Source of the DNA: Elusimicrobia bacterium HGW-Elusimicrobia-3
Lineage (GTDB): Bacteria; Elusimicrobiota; Elusimicrobia; Elusimicrobiales; UBA9959
Assembly (NCBI GenBank): GCA_002840355.1
Contig: PHAL01000005.1
Span: forward strand, 1 to 64,000
Length of the DNA stretch: 64,000 nucleotides
Reading direction: 5' to 3'
Shown here: piece after piece, positions 9,202 to 17,934 of the stretch
Layout of the letters: each line of letters opens with the position of its first letter
Position numbering within the stretch: the stretch's first letter is position 1
Program-made: the position numbers and the translations under genes
Notes under the pieces: model-generated
The model's input: only the letters and a program-made list of their open reading frames with translations
What the model was told of the DNA's origin: nothing
Database searches by the model: none

Positions 9202-9645
9202 TCAATGTTTACCGGTGCTGCCAAAGCCGCCCTCGCCGCGGGTGGTAACGGCCAGCTCCGGCGTTTCGGCGAAAGCGGCATGTTCCACCCTGGCGAACAC
9301 CATCTGAGCCACCTTCTCCCCCTTCTTGATCTCGTAGGGGGTCTTGGTGTCGAGGTTTACGAGGATGACGCCCACCTCGCCGCGGTAGGGCGCGTCCACC
9401 GTGCCGGGAGTATTGAGCACGGAGATGCCGTGCTTGAGGGCGAGGCCGCTCTTGGGCCGCACCTGGCCCTCGTAACCCTCGGGGATGGCCATCTTCAGGC
9501 CGGTGGGCACCAGTACGCGCGCGCCGGGCTGCAGCGTGTGGTCGATGGTCGAGAAAAGGTCCACGCCGGCGTCACCGTGATGGGCGTAGGCGGGCACCTT
9601 GGCGTCGGGGTGTATCTTCTGTATCTGTATTTCCACTTTTGACAT
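9202..9645 (-). CDS. dut: dUTP diphosphatase
   Basis: GDAGVDLFS, VRPKSGLALKHGISVLNTPGTVDAPYRGEVGVILVN, GEGGFGSTG motifs. Confidence 0.95.
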   Translation of the reverse strand: MSKVEIQIQKIHPDAKVPAYAHHGDAGVDLFSTIDHTLQPGARVLVPTGLKMAIPEGYEGQVRPKSGLALKHGISVLNTPGTVDAPYRGEVGVILVNLDTKTPYEIKKGEKVAQMVFARVEHAAFAETPELAVTTRGEGGFGSTGKH

Positions 9646-9646
9646 G

Positions 9647-10372
9647 TCAGCCTCTTAACTGGGTATTGGGAAGATGCTTGAGCACTTCCTGATGTATCTC
9701 CTGCAGCAGCAGCGGCGGGGTTTCCGGGAAACTCTCGAGCCGCTTGTCCAGCAGGCCGTCCTTGCGCGGCACGAACTTCTGGACATAATATTTATGCGCG
9801 TCGCTGCCGGTGGCCTGCACCACCAGGCGGGCCGCCGCCGACATCTCCTGCACGGTGAGGAAAGAGATCTCCCCGCCGCCGCGGACCACGGGGGCGACGG
9901 TGGTGCGGAATTCGTAGACGGGGAAGCGCGAGACCAGGCGCAGGCTTTCGCTCATGGCCTCCTCATGCCCCTCCACTCCGGCGGTGGCCGGCCAAAGGAA
10001 GCGCGGCCCTTTCACGTCCATGGCCACGTAGTCCACCAGCCCCGCGCCCAGCAGGCGCTCCAGCACCCGGGGGCTGCTGCCGTTGGTGTCGAGTTTAACG
10101 GAAAGGTTCCTGGCGCGCACCTGCTCTATGAAAGGGATCAGCCCTTCCTGCAGCGTGGGTTCCCCGCCGCAGATGGTCACGCCGGTGACCCACTCCTTGA
10201 CCGTATCCAGATAATCCAGGAAGCCCTGGTCGCCCAGGTCCTTGGCGCCGGCCAGCAGCGGCGCGGCGTGGCAATGCGGGCAGCGGTAATTGCAGCCGGG
10301 CGTGAAGGCCACCGCGGCTATCTTGCCGGGGTAGTCTATCAGGTTAAAGCCGAGCGCTGCGCCAATTTTCAT
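9647..10372 (-). CDS. nrdG: Anaerobic ribonucleoside-triphosphate reductase activating protein
   Basis: FTPGCNYRCPHCHA radical SAM motif; neighbour of nrdD. Confidence 0.9.
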   Translation of the reverse strand: MKIGAALGFNLIDYPGKIAAVAFTPGCNYRCPHCHAAPLLAGAKDLGDQGFLDYLDTVKEWVTGVTICGGEPTLQEGLIPFIEQVRARNLSVKLDTNGSSPRVLERLLGAGLVDYVAMDVKGPRFLWPATAGVEGHEEAMSESLRLVSRFPVYEFRTTVAPVVRGGGEISFLTVQEMSAAARLVVQATGSDAHKYYVQKFVPRKDGLLDKRLESFPETPPLLLQEIHQEVLKHLPNTQLRG

Positions 10373-10403
10373 TTTTTACCTATATAGCGGATGACTGATA
10401 CTA

Positions 10404-10557
10404 GCGGGTGACACGGTGACCGGGTTAGCAAAACCTTCATGAGGGCGAGGCTTGCTAATTCGCCGTGTGGAGCGAAGCGACACTTTCTTGCCCGATTGAT
10501 GAGCGAGGCCACGGTGTGGCCGAGCGCGTTTTGCGTTCCGGTCACCGTGGCGCTCGC
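10404..10557. repeat. Structured intergenic palindromic element (nrdD-nrdG)
   Basis: Outer arms GCGGGTGACACGGTGACCGG / CCGGTCACCGTGGCGCTCGC (17 of 20 paired) enclosing several hairpins. Confidence 0.6.
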
Positions 10558-10571
10558 CATCGGGCATACGC

Positions 10572-13500
10572 TTATTTTACAGCGTAGGCGCCTTCTACCA
10601 TCTTATAGTATTCCACTTCTTTGCGGTGCACCGGCTTGCCGCGCTTGAACTCCAGCTCGTAGCGGCCCATGGTGCCGTTGTTCTTCACCAGCACGGTGGG
10701 GATCGGGTCCAGCGGCACGTTCCAGCGGGCGGCGGCCAGGCGGGCCTCCTGCGTGGTCAGGTCATAGAACTCCACCGGGATCTCCATGCCCTTTTCCTTC
10801 AGGGCCTTGGTCAGGCTGTTCTTGGCTTCCTCGCACATCGCGCAGCCTTCCTTGCCGAATACCATGACTTTCTTGGAGCTGTCCTTCTCGTGCAGCCAGG
10901 GCACCTGCGGCGTGAAGTCGGCGTAATGCTGCGCCACCGCCTCGCGGGCCTTGCTGATCTCCAGCTGGGAGTCGTTCCAGCCGGAGAGGTTGGAGAAGTA
11001 GCCCACGATCTTCGTGCGCTTGGTCATGTCGGTGCTGCCGCACTTGCCGCACTTATCCTTGAAGCCGAAGTAGTTGGTATGGCAGCCGTTGCAGTGCGTG
11101 AACTCCGGGGACACCGTCACCTGCGAGGCGCGGGTGTTGCGGTAGGCCTTCTCCACCAGCGTGCCGATGGACTCCGGCGGTATCTGGCTCTCGCCGCAGT
11201 ACACGTGGATGATGGCGCCCGACTCTATCATCTCGTGGAACTTGCTCTGCAGCTCGATGCGGTCCAGGATGCTGATGTTGGCGCCGGGGTTGAGGTGTAT
11301 CGAGTTCGTGTAGTAGGGGGCGCGCTTCAGGTCGCCCTTGACCACCTTCTTGGCCTCGGGGAAGCGGGCCATGTCGCCCTTGGCGAGCTTCTGCGTGGCC
11401 GATTCGGCCGGGGTCTCCTCCAGGGTGATCTTGAGCCCGTACTGCGCCTTCAGGCTGGCGACCTTCTGGTACATCCGGTCGATGACCTGCAGGCCGGTCT
11501 CGTAGGCGTCCCGGCTCTCATGCAGCTCCTTGCCGGTGAGGTACTCCACCACTTCGTTAAGGCCGATGAGGCCTATGATATAGGTGGCCTTGTTGAGGTC
11601 CACGTAGGGCGTGCCGTCGTCGGAGGGCAGGCCCAGCGAGCGCAGCGGGCTGCCGTCGGTGTCGAGCAGGGTCTGCGTGTAGACCTTCTTCTGCAGGTGG
11701 GCCTTCATCGCCAGGTCCATGGCCTTCTCTATCTCGGTCACGGTGCCCTCGAGGGTCTTGCCCTTGAAGGCGGCCTGCGGCAGGTTGATGGTCACGTTCT
11801 GGAAGCCGGTGAAGCGGATGCACTCGGGGTGCTTGAGCAGGTACGGGTCGGTGACCTTCTCCTTGAGGCGGCAGCACTGGGCCAGGGTGGCGCCGGCGCC
11901 GTCGCGGTCGAACATGAAGTAGGTCGATCCGTTCTTGGTGGCCAGGCGGCAGCCGTAGTCGTACACCTCGCGTTCATCGGGGTTCTCGAGAGCTTCCCGG
12001 CTGACGTGCAGGTCGCACTTGGGGAAGGCGAACTGTATGCCGTACTTGTCGCCGTCCTCCCACACCTTCATCAGCTCTATGGCGAACTCCTGCGAGGTCT
12101 TCACCATGCGCTGGTCGCCGTAGGTGACATACTTGCGGCCGTCCGTCGGGTGCACCACGTCCCCGTTGCGGGAGTCGCCCTCGACGCCCTTGAAGCGGGG
12201 CGCCTCGTCGACGAGCTCCACGTTGCCGGCCGCGTCCTCTATCATGTACTTGCCGCCGGGGCCCATCGCCGGGACGTTATGCATGTACTGCGGCACGCCG
12301 GTGTGGATGTTGAAGTCGATGAACAGCGTCTGGCCGCCGCGGGAAAACGCGTTCTGGCTGGCCGAGAAGATCAGGTTCTGGGCTATCTGGCGCATTTCCT
12401 TCTTGGACAGCTTGCTGAGCACGCGCACTTCCCCGGTCTTGCGGAAGTAGGGCACGGCGGTGCCGTCGGTAAAGGAGACGCTGCCGGCCTCCACCATGGC
12501 TTCGAGCGCGTCCTTCTTCATGCGCACGGTCTTGCCCTCCAGCTCGCCTTCCACCAGCACTTCGGGGCAGTTGAGCATCGGGGCGTACAGTATATTAAGG
12601 AAGCCGAAGCCCAGGGCGCCGGCATAGCGGCTCTGCATGGAAGCCAGGAAGGTCTGGATATGGCCGTTGAGCACCATCGCCGATTTCGCGGGGTTGCTCT
12701 TGTTCTGCAGGTTGGAGACGATCTTGTCGAGGCCGTACTTCTTGATGTACTCGACGGAGTGGCTGGAGCAGTACACGCGCTGGGGGTAGCCCAGGTCGTG
12801 CACGTGCACGGTGCCGTTGTTGTGGGCCTGCGCCACTTCTTCGGAGAACACCTTGCGCAGGTTGTACTGCTTGAGCACGTACTCCGCTATGCCCAGGTTC
12901 ACGGCCTCGGGGTTATTGGAGGTGATATTGGAGTTTTCCTTGCTGTTGCCTATCACCAGGCTCTCCACGGTGGAGATGGGCATGGCGAGCGCGGAGTTCT
13001 TGAGCGGGATGCCCATCATGGAGAGGTGGCTCTCGGCGATGCGGCGCAGGAACTGCGTGTCGTAGCTCTTGGTGCCGTACTTCTCGGAGAGCTCGTAGGC
13101 GTTGTTCTCGGTCTCCTTGGCTATCATCGCGGCCAGGTCGGAGGTCAGGGCGTATTCCTTCTCCAGGGCCTCGGCCAGCTTCTTGCGGTCGAAGGGCTCG
13201 ATGGTCTCGTTGGTGATGCTGGCCACGAGCAGCATCTGGTCGGTGATGTCGGCCTTGCCGGCCTTCTTCTTGACGGTGAGGCCGCTCTTGCGCACGCGGT
13301 TGCGGTCCAGGGCGTAGAACTCGAACTTGTCGGCGGTGCGGTCGAACTTCTTCTCGCGCAGCACGGTGACGCACATGGCGTTGCTGTCGTCCACGGTGGG
13401 GATGACGTTCTTCAGGGTAAATTCGGTGTTTAGGCGGCGGGCCACGTCGTTGGCCACTTCCACGGCCTTCTCCTCGTCGCGGCCGCCCAGCGTGTAGGCG

Positions 13501-13592
13501 GCTTTATAGATGGCGGCTTTTATCTTCTCCAGGTTGAAAGGCGCCACTTTGCCGTCACGCTTCTTGATCACTTTCGGAAAAAATTCGTTCAT
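10572..13592 (-). CDS. nrdD: Anaerobic ribonucleoside-triphosphate reductase with ATP-cone and C-terminal glutaredoxin-like domain
   Basis: N-terminal ATP-cone; CNGCHTNYFGFKDKCGKCGS Zn site; RTKIVGYFSNLSGW glycyl radical region; then KVMVFGKEGCAMCEEAKNSL redoxin domain. Confidence 0.93.
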   Translation of the reverse strand: MNEFFPKVIKKRDGKVAPFNLEKIKAAIYKAAYTLGGRDEEKAVEVANDVARRLNTEFTLKNVIPTVDDSNAMCVTVLREKKFDRTADKFEFYALDRNRVRKSGLTVKKKAGKADITDQMLLVASITNETIEPFDRKKLAEALEKEYALTSDLAAMIAKETENNAYELSEKYGTKSYDTQFLRRIAESHLSMMGIPLKNSALAMPISTVESLVIGNSKENSNITSNNPEAVNLGIAEYVLKQYNLRKVFSEEVAQAHNNGTVHVHDLGYPQRVYCSSHSVEYIKKYGLDKIVSNLQNKSNPAKSAMVLNGHIQTFLASMQSRYAGALGFGFLNILYAPMLNCPEVLVEGELEGKTVRMKKDALEAMVEAGSVSFTDGTAVPYFRKTGEVRVLSKLSKKEMRQIAQNLIFSASQNAFSRGGQTLFIDFNIHTGVPQYMHNVPAMGPGGKYMIEDAAGNVELVDEAPRFKGVEGDSRNGDVVHPTDGRKYVTYGDQRMVKTSQEFAIELMKVWEDGDKYGIQFAFPKCDLHVSREALENPDEREVYDYGCRLATKNGSTYFMFDRDGAGATLAQCCRLKEKVTDPYLLKHPECIRFTGFQNVTINLPQAAFKGKTLEGTVTEIEKAMDLAMKAHLQKKVYTQTLLDTDGSPLRSLGLPSDDGTPYVDLNKATYIIGLIGLNEVVEYLTGKELHESRDAYETGLQVIDRMYQKVASLKAQYGLKITLEETPAESATQKLAKGDMARFPEAKKVVKGDLKRAPYYTNSIHLNPGANISILDRIELQSKFHEMIESGAIIHVYCGESQIPPESIGTLVEKAYRNTRASQVTVSPEFTHCNGCHTNYFGFKDKCGKCGSTDMTKRTKIVGYFSNLSGWNDSQLEISKAREAVAQHYADFTPQVPWLHEKDSSKKVMVFGKEGCAMCEEAKNSLTKALKEKGMEIPVEFYDLTTQEARLAAARWNVPLDPIPTVLVKNNGTMGRYELEFKRGKPVHRKEVEYYKMVEGAYAVK

Positions 13593-13610
13593 TTTATGTC
13601 TTGTCCCCTC

Positions 13611-14060
13611 TTATTTTTTTATTGATTTGATCTCTTTTTCAAAATCGGTGACATCTTCGAAGTCTTTGTAGATAGATGCGAACCGTATATACGCGACCTT
13701 GTCGAGGGCCTTCAGTTTCCTGGCCACGAACTCCCCTATCTTGCTGCTGGGGATCTCGTAGGTGTCCTCGTTGCGCAGGGAGCTCTCTATATCCCTGCCC
13801 GCCTCCTCCATTTTCTCCACGCTGACGTCCCGCTTCTGGCAGGACTTGATGATGCCGTTCATGAGCTTCTCTTTCAGGAAGCTCTCGCGCCTGCCGTCCT
13901 TCTTTATGACCACCAGCGGGTGCGATTCTATGCGCTCATAGGTAGTGAACCGCTTGGCGCAGTTCTCGCACTCGCGCCGGCGCCTTATTTCGAAGGCTTC
14001 GGACGAGTCGCGGCTGTCGGTGACCTTGGTGTCTTCCGCGCCGCAAAATGGACATTTCAT
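13611..14060 (-). CDS. nrdR: Transcriptional repressor NrdR
   Basis: MKCPFCGAEDTKVTDSRDSSEAFEIRRRRECENCAKRFTTYERIE. Confidence 0.97.
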   Translation of the reverse strand: MKCPFCGAEDTKVTDSRDSSEAFEIRRRRECENCAKRFTTYERIESHPLVVIKKDGRRESFLKEKLMNGIIKSCQKRDVSVEKMEEAGRDIESSLRNEDTYEIPSSKIGEFVARKLKALDKVAYIRFASIYKDFEDVTDFEKEIKSIKK

Positions 14061-14479
14061 CGTACTGTTCCCTGTTCCTGAGGGGCGAAAAGCCCCCGGG
14101 CGTTGTGCCTAGCTATACTATGCTAGACACTCGCCAGACTACCATACGTTGTGTTCTTTACCGCCCACCCCACTATTAGTAGTAGCGAGGATATTTTACA
14201 CCATATCTGATTTTAGGCGCAAGAATTTAATGTTTTTTCATTGGTAAAAATAATATTTGACATTGTTTTAAAAACCACGGGTCGCGGCTTTTGAGCCCAA
14301 ATAAGTATCCCTCGCGCCCCCTCCGCGGGCAGCCTGTTGGTTACTTGTATACATGGTCAAGTGTGACCGGCAAACGGTAGATAAACCGGACAAAAGCGGT
14401 TAGGATATAAGTGCGGAGGATGCGCCGGGGTTTCATTCATATATTATCCCCGGAAGGCGCCGCCGCAGGAGGTAGTGTT

Positions 14480-14971
14480 ATGAAAAAGATGAAGCAAGGG
14501 TTCACCCTGATAGAGCTGATGATAGTCGTGGCGATCATAGGTATATTGGCCGCGATAGCCATACCGAAGTTCGCCGACCTCATCAACAAGTCGAAGGAAG
14601 GCGCCACGAAGGGCGCGCTCTCGTCGGTGCGCAGCGCGATACAGGTGTACTACGGCGACAACGAAGGCTGGTTCCCGGCGGCGGAGACCCCGCTTCTGGG
14701 CTCGCTCACGCTGAACGCGAAGTACATCGGCGAGATACCGGTGGCGAAGCTGCCCGGCACCACGCACCAGGACGTGCGCACGGTTACCGGCGTGGTAGCG
14801 ACCACCCCCGGCGACTACACCACCCAGGCCATCGCCGACACCGGCGGCTGGGCTTACTACGCCGAGACGGACGTACCCCAGACCTGGGGCAACCTCCAGG
14901 TCGGCTGCACGCATGAGGACATAAAGGGCCGTGGCAGCGATACGCTGTTCACCCCGTGGTCTACCTTCTAA
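14480..14971 (+). CDS. Type IV pilin / pseudopilin-like prepilin
   Basis: MKKMKQGFTLIELMIVVAIIGILAAIAIPKF class III signal; AGGAGGT upstream; start trimmed from track. Confidence 0.9.
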   Translation: MKKMKQGFTLIELMIVVAIIGILAAIAIPKFADLINKSKEGATKGALSSVRSAIQVYYGDNEGWFPAAETPLLGSLTLNAKYIGEIPVAKLPGTTHQDVRTVTGVVATTPGDYTTQAIADTGGWAYYAETDVPQTWGNLQVGCTHEDIKGRGSDTLFTPWSTF

Positions 14972-14983
14972 GGAGGGAAGGAG

Positions 14984-15017
14984 AAGGCCCCGCGCTAGGA
15001 GACGCGGGGCCTTTTTT
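14984..15017 (+). terminator. Rho-independent terminator of pilin gene
   Basis: AAGGCCCCGCG-loop-CGCGGGGCCTTTTTT. Confidence 0.9.
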
Positions 15018-15052
15018 ACGCCCTGGCGGGAGGCAGCTTCAGTTTGTAAAGA

Positions 15053-15136
15053 AGGGGACGCTGATGACTATATGACTAATTACAGACACGATCCGCATCT
15101 GAGCAAATAATAGTCATATAGTCATCAGCGTCCCCT
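15053..15136. repeat. 26-bp perfect inverted repeat element
   Basis: AGGGGACGCTGATGACTATATGACTA ...32 nt... TAGTCATATAGTCATCAGCGTCCCCT. Confidence 0.9.
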
Positions 15137-17210
15137 AGGACAGGTCTATCAGGTTCCAGCGGGCGGCGTAGAGGTCGCGGAGTTTTTTGCGCAGGCCGCG
15201 GTTCTCCGGGGCGGCCAGGTCGGGGTCGGCGGCCAGAATGGCCTCGCGGTCTTCCATGGTTTGCGCCAGGATCTCGCCGTCGCGGGACATGTCGGCTATC
15301 TTGAACTCCATGTCGCCGTGCTGGCGCAAACCCAGGATCTCGCCGGCGCCGCGTATATAAATGTCTTTTTCGCTCAGTTCGAAGCCGTTGGAAGACTGCA
15401 CCATGGCGCGCAGGCGCTCGGCGGCGTCACCGGCGCGGGCATGGGCCACCAGCAGGCAGCGGGAATCCCACTTGCCGCGGCCCACCCGGCCGCGCAGCTG
15501 ATGCAGGCTGGCCAGGCCGTAGCGCTCGGCGTTGTTTATCACCATCAGCGTGGCGTTGGGCACGTCTATGCCCACCTCTATCACCTGCGTGGCGACTAAA
15601 ATGTCGGTGCGGCCGGCCGCGAAATCGTCCATGACCTGTTTTTTAAGCTCGCCGGGCATGCGGCCGTGCATCATGTCCACTTTTTTGCCGCGAAAAAGCA
15701 CCTTCAGCCGCTCGAACTCGGCCTTTACCGACTTCATGTCGGCCTCGGCGGTCTCCTCTATGACGGGGTAGACTATGTAGGCCTGCCGCCCTTTGGCCAC
15801 TTCTTCCTTGGCCGCGGCGAAGGCCGTAACCTCGTCGGCCTCGGTGGTCTTTATGGGCTTGCGGCCGGGCGGCAGCTCCTTCAGCACGGAAAGATCCAGG
15901 TCCCCGTACAGGGCCAGGAACAGCGTGCGGGGAATAGGCGTGGCCGTCATGATGAGCATGTCGGCCCGGTCGCCCTTGGCGCGCAGGGCCGCCCTTTGGC
16001 GCACGCCAAAGCGGTGCTGCTCGTCTATGACCACCAGCCGCAGGTTCTTGAACTTCACCCCGTCGCTGATGACGGCGTGGGTGCCCAGCAGTATGTCTAT
16101 CTTCCCGTCGGCCAGGTCGGCCAGTATCTTTTTCTTTTCGGCGGCCTTCATGCGGCCGGTCAACAGGGCGAAGCGCAGGCCGAGGCCCTTGAGAAAGCGC
16201 TCGAAAGTGAGGTAATGCTGCTCGGCCAGTATCTCGGTGGGGGCCGCGAACACGCTCTGGCCGCCGTTCTCGGCCGCGAGCAGCATGGCGCTGAGCGCCA
16301 CCACGGTCTTGCCGCTGCCCACGTCGCCCTCCAGCAGGCGGGCCATGGGGGTGGGGGCCTGCATGTCGGTAAAGATCTCGTTGATGGCGTGGGCCTGTGA
16401 GGCGGTGAACTGGAAGCCGAGGTTGGCCCGAAACGGCGTCAGCAGGGTCTTCTTCACCTCGTAGACGAAGCCCTTCTGCACGCTCTTGGTCTGGCGCTTC
16501 TTGAGCGCCCAGGCCAGCGTCATCAGCAGCAGTTCCTCGTAGATGAAGCGGCGGCGGGCGGCGGCCAGTTCGAAATTATTCTCGGGGAAATGTATGGCGC
16601 GGGCGGCGAGATCCCGGGCCACCAGCCCGCGGCGGGGGGCCAGGGCCGGCGGCAGGAAGTCCCAGACGGCCTCGTGCCCGGCCTGCACCGCCTCGTATAC
16701 CGCCTCGCGCATGAACCTGGCCGTCAGCCCCTCGGTGAGCGGGTAGACCGGGACTATGCGCCCCACGTGCATTTTGAGTGCGCGGGCGTCGTCGTCGGCG
16801 TAATACTCGTCGGCCCGCAGGCGGCTGACGAAAAGCGGGTCCTCCGGCGTGCCGGTGATCCAGACGACGCGACCTTCTTTAAGGTCCTTGCGCAGCGGGG
16901 CGAAAACGTCGAAGCGGGGATTGTGCCGCTTGAAGAAGCTGGCCTCGGCCTCCCCGTAGGGGGTCTCTACCACGGTCTTGAAGATGCGCAATTGGCTGGA
17001 GGTATAGAGGTCCCGGACGGACTTTATCTTTCCTTTAATAATAGGGGCGGGGTCCAGGCAGGGCAGCGGCTCGCGCCGGGCGGGCAGGCGCCGGTCCTCC
17101 CAGCCGCGCGGGAAATAGAAGAGCAGATCGTCCAGGCTCTCTATGCCGAGGCGGCCGAAAAGTTCGGCCTTTTTCGGCCCCACGCCCTTCAGGAACTGTA
17201 TGGAAGTCAT
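15135..17210 (-). CDS. recG: ATP-dependent DNA helicase RecG
   Basis: LLEGDVGSGKTVVALSAM, VIDEQHRFGVRQR, TATPIPRTL, VIEVGIDVPNA, QLRGRVGRG motifs. Confidence 0.96.
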   Translation of the reverse strand: MTSIQFLKGVGPKKAELFGRLGIESLDDLLFYFPRGWEDRRLPARREPLPCLDPAPIIKGKIKSVRDLYTSSQLRIFKTVVETPYGEAEASFFKRHNPRFDVFAPLRKDLKEGRVVWITGTPEDPLFVSRLRADEYYADDDARALKMHVGRIVPVYPLTEGLTARFMREAVYEAVQAGHEAVWDFLPPALAPRRGLVARDLAARAIHFPENNFELAAARRRFIYEELLLMTLAWALKKRQTKSVQKGFVYEVKKTLLTPFRANLGFQFTASQAHAINEIFTDMQAPTPMARLLEGDVGSGKTVVALSAMLLAAENGGQSVFAAPTEILAEQHYLTFERFLKGLGLRFALLTGRMKAAEKKKILADLADGKIDILLGTHAVISDGVKFKNLRLVVIDEQHRFGVRQRAALRAKGDRADMLIMTATPIPRTLFLALYGDLDLSVLKELPPGRKPIKTTEADEVTAFAAAKEEVAKGRQAYIVYPVIEETAEADMKSVKAEFERLKVLFRGKKVDMMHGRMPGELKKQVMDDFAAGRTDILVATQVIEVGIDVPNATLMVINNAERYGLASLHQLRGRVGRGKWDSRCLLVAHARAGDAAERLRAMVQSSNGFELSEKDIYIRGAGEILGLRQHGDMEFKIADMSRDGEILAQTMEDREAILAADPDLAAPENRGLRKKLRDLYAARWNLIDLS

Positions 17211-17274
17211 GATATTCGGACTAAAACACTATTATATGAATCCCCCGCCCGTCGGAGAAAGGCCTTTTGCAGTA

Positions 17275-17328
17275 TTGAGCGCCTCTTGAGCCGGATTTGA
17301 GCGCTTCTTGAACGGCTTTTATTATACT
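17275..17328 (+). promoter_or_regulatory. Four 11-bp-phased TTGARC repeats plus -10 box, upstream of RNA copy 1
   Basis: TTGAGC 17275, TTGAGC 17286, TTGAGC 17297, TTGAAC 17308 (11-nt steps); TATACT 17323-17328. Confidence 0.75.
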
Positions 17329-17334
17329 TTAAGT

Positions 17335-17560
17335 GTCAGGTTAAGCTCTTTAAACAAGCCGTAGTCAGCAGGTTTACGGCAACAGATCTCCAGCGCTGTA
17401 CGGTGCGCCCCCCTAACCCAAACCCCCAAGACACAGGGCTTCGGCCCCGTGCTCTAGTACCTGCAGCGCTGGTCTAATTTAATGCCCCGCCGGGCAACAG
17501 TGTTCTCCCTCTATAAGTCCCCTGTCAGGCGACCAGATATTCCGGCGGGGCCTATTTTTT
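17335..17560 (+). ncRNA. Putative structured small RNA, copy 1
   Basis: Non-coding; 83-nt core 17390-17472 identical to copy 2; terminal stem GCCCCGCCGG (17484) / CCGGCGGGGC (17542) followed by a T tract. Confidence 0.7.
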
Positions 17561-17562
17561 TG

Positions 17563-17616
17563 TTGAGCGGCTCTTGAGACGGATTTGAGCGCTTCTTGAA
17601 CGGATTTACATATACT
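17563..17616 (+). promoter_or_regulatory. Four 11-bp-phased TTGARM repeats plus -10 box, upstream of RNA copy 2
   Basis: TTGAGC 17563, TTGAGA 17574, TTGAGC 17585, TTGAAC 17596; TATACT 17611-17616; same geometry as copy 1. Confidence 0.75.
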
Positions 17617-17622
17617 TTCAGT

Positions 17623-17855
17623 GTAGCAGCAAGCTCTTTACAAAGGCCCGCGAAGGCAAGTCCTAGCGGCACAACGATCCCCAGCGCTGTACGGTGCGCC
17701 CCCCTAACCCAAACCCCCAAGACACAGGGCTTCGGCCCCGTGCTCTAGTACCTGCAGCGCTGGCTAAATTAAGCCCCGCCGGGCGACAACAGGTAAGACT
17801 CCTTCGTAAGGCAACTGTATCTCACCATGAATGTTCCGGCGGGGCGCTTTTTTTG
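17623..17855 (+). ncRNA. Putative structured small RNA, copy 2
   Basis: Core 17681-17763 identical to copy 1; stem GCCCCGCCGG (17773) / CCGGCGGGGC (17836) then GCTTTTTTT. Confidence 0.7.
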
Positions 17856-17934
17856 TTCCCCAAAAAGCCCGGCAAGAACCCGGCCGCAAGCAAAGCGGCC
17901 GCTTCTGTTATATTATCCCCGATCGGACCTCGGA

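Noticed and set aside
10626-13433. 935-aa plus-strand ORF
   Set aside because: Antisense to nrdD, which has clear catalytic motifs.
17335-17855. Identity of twin RNAs as 6S, 4.5S/SRP or tmRNA
   Set aside because: Lacks the SRP GGAA-loop motif, tmRNA tRNA-like ends, and the 6S long-bubble architecture as far as can be judged by eye.
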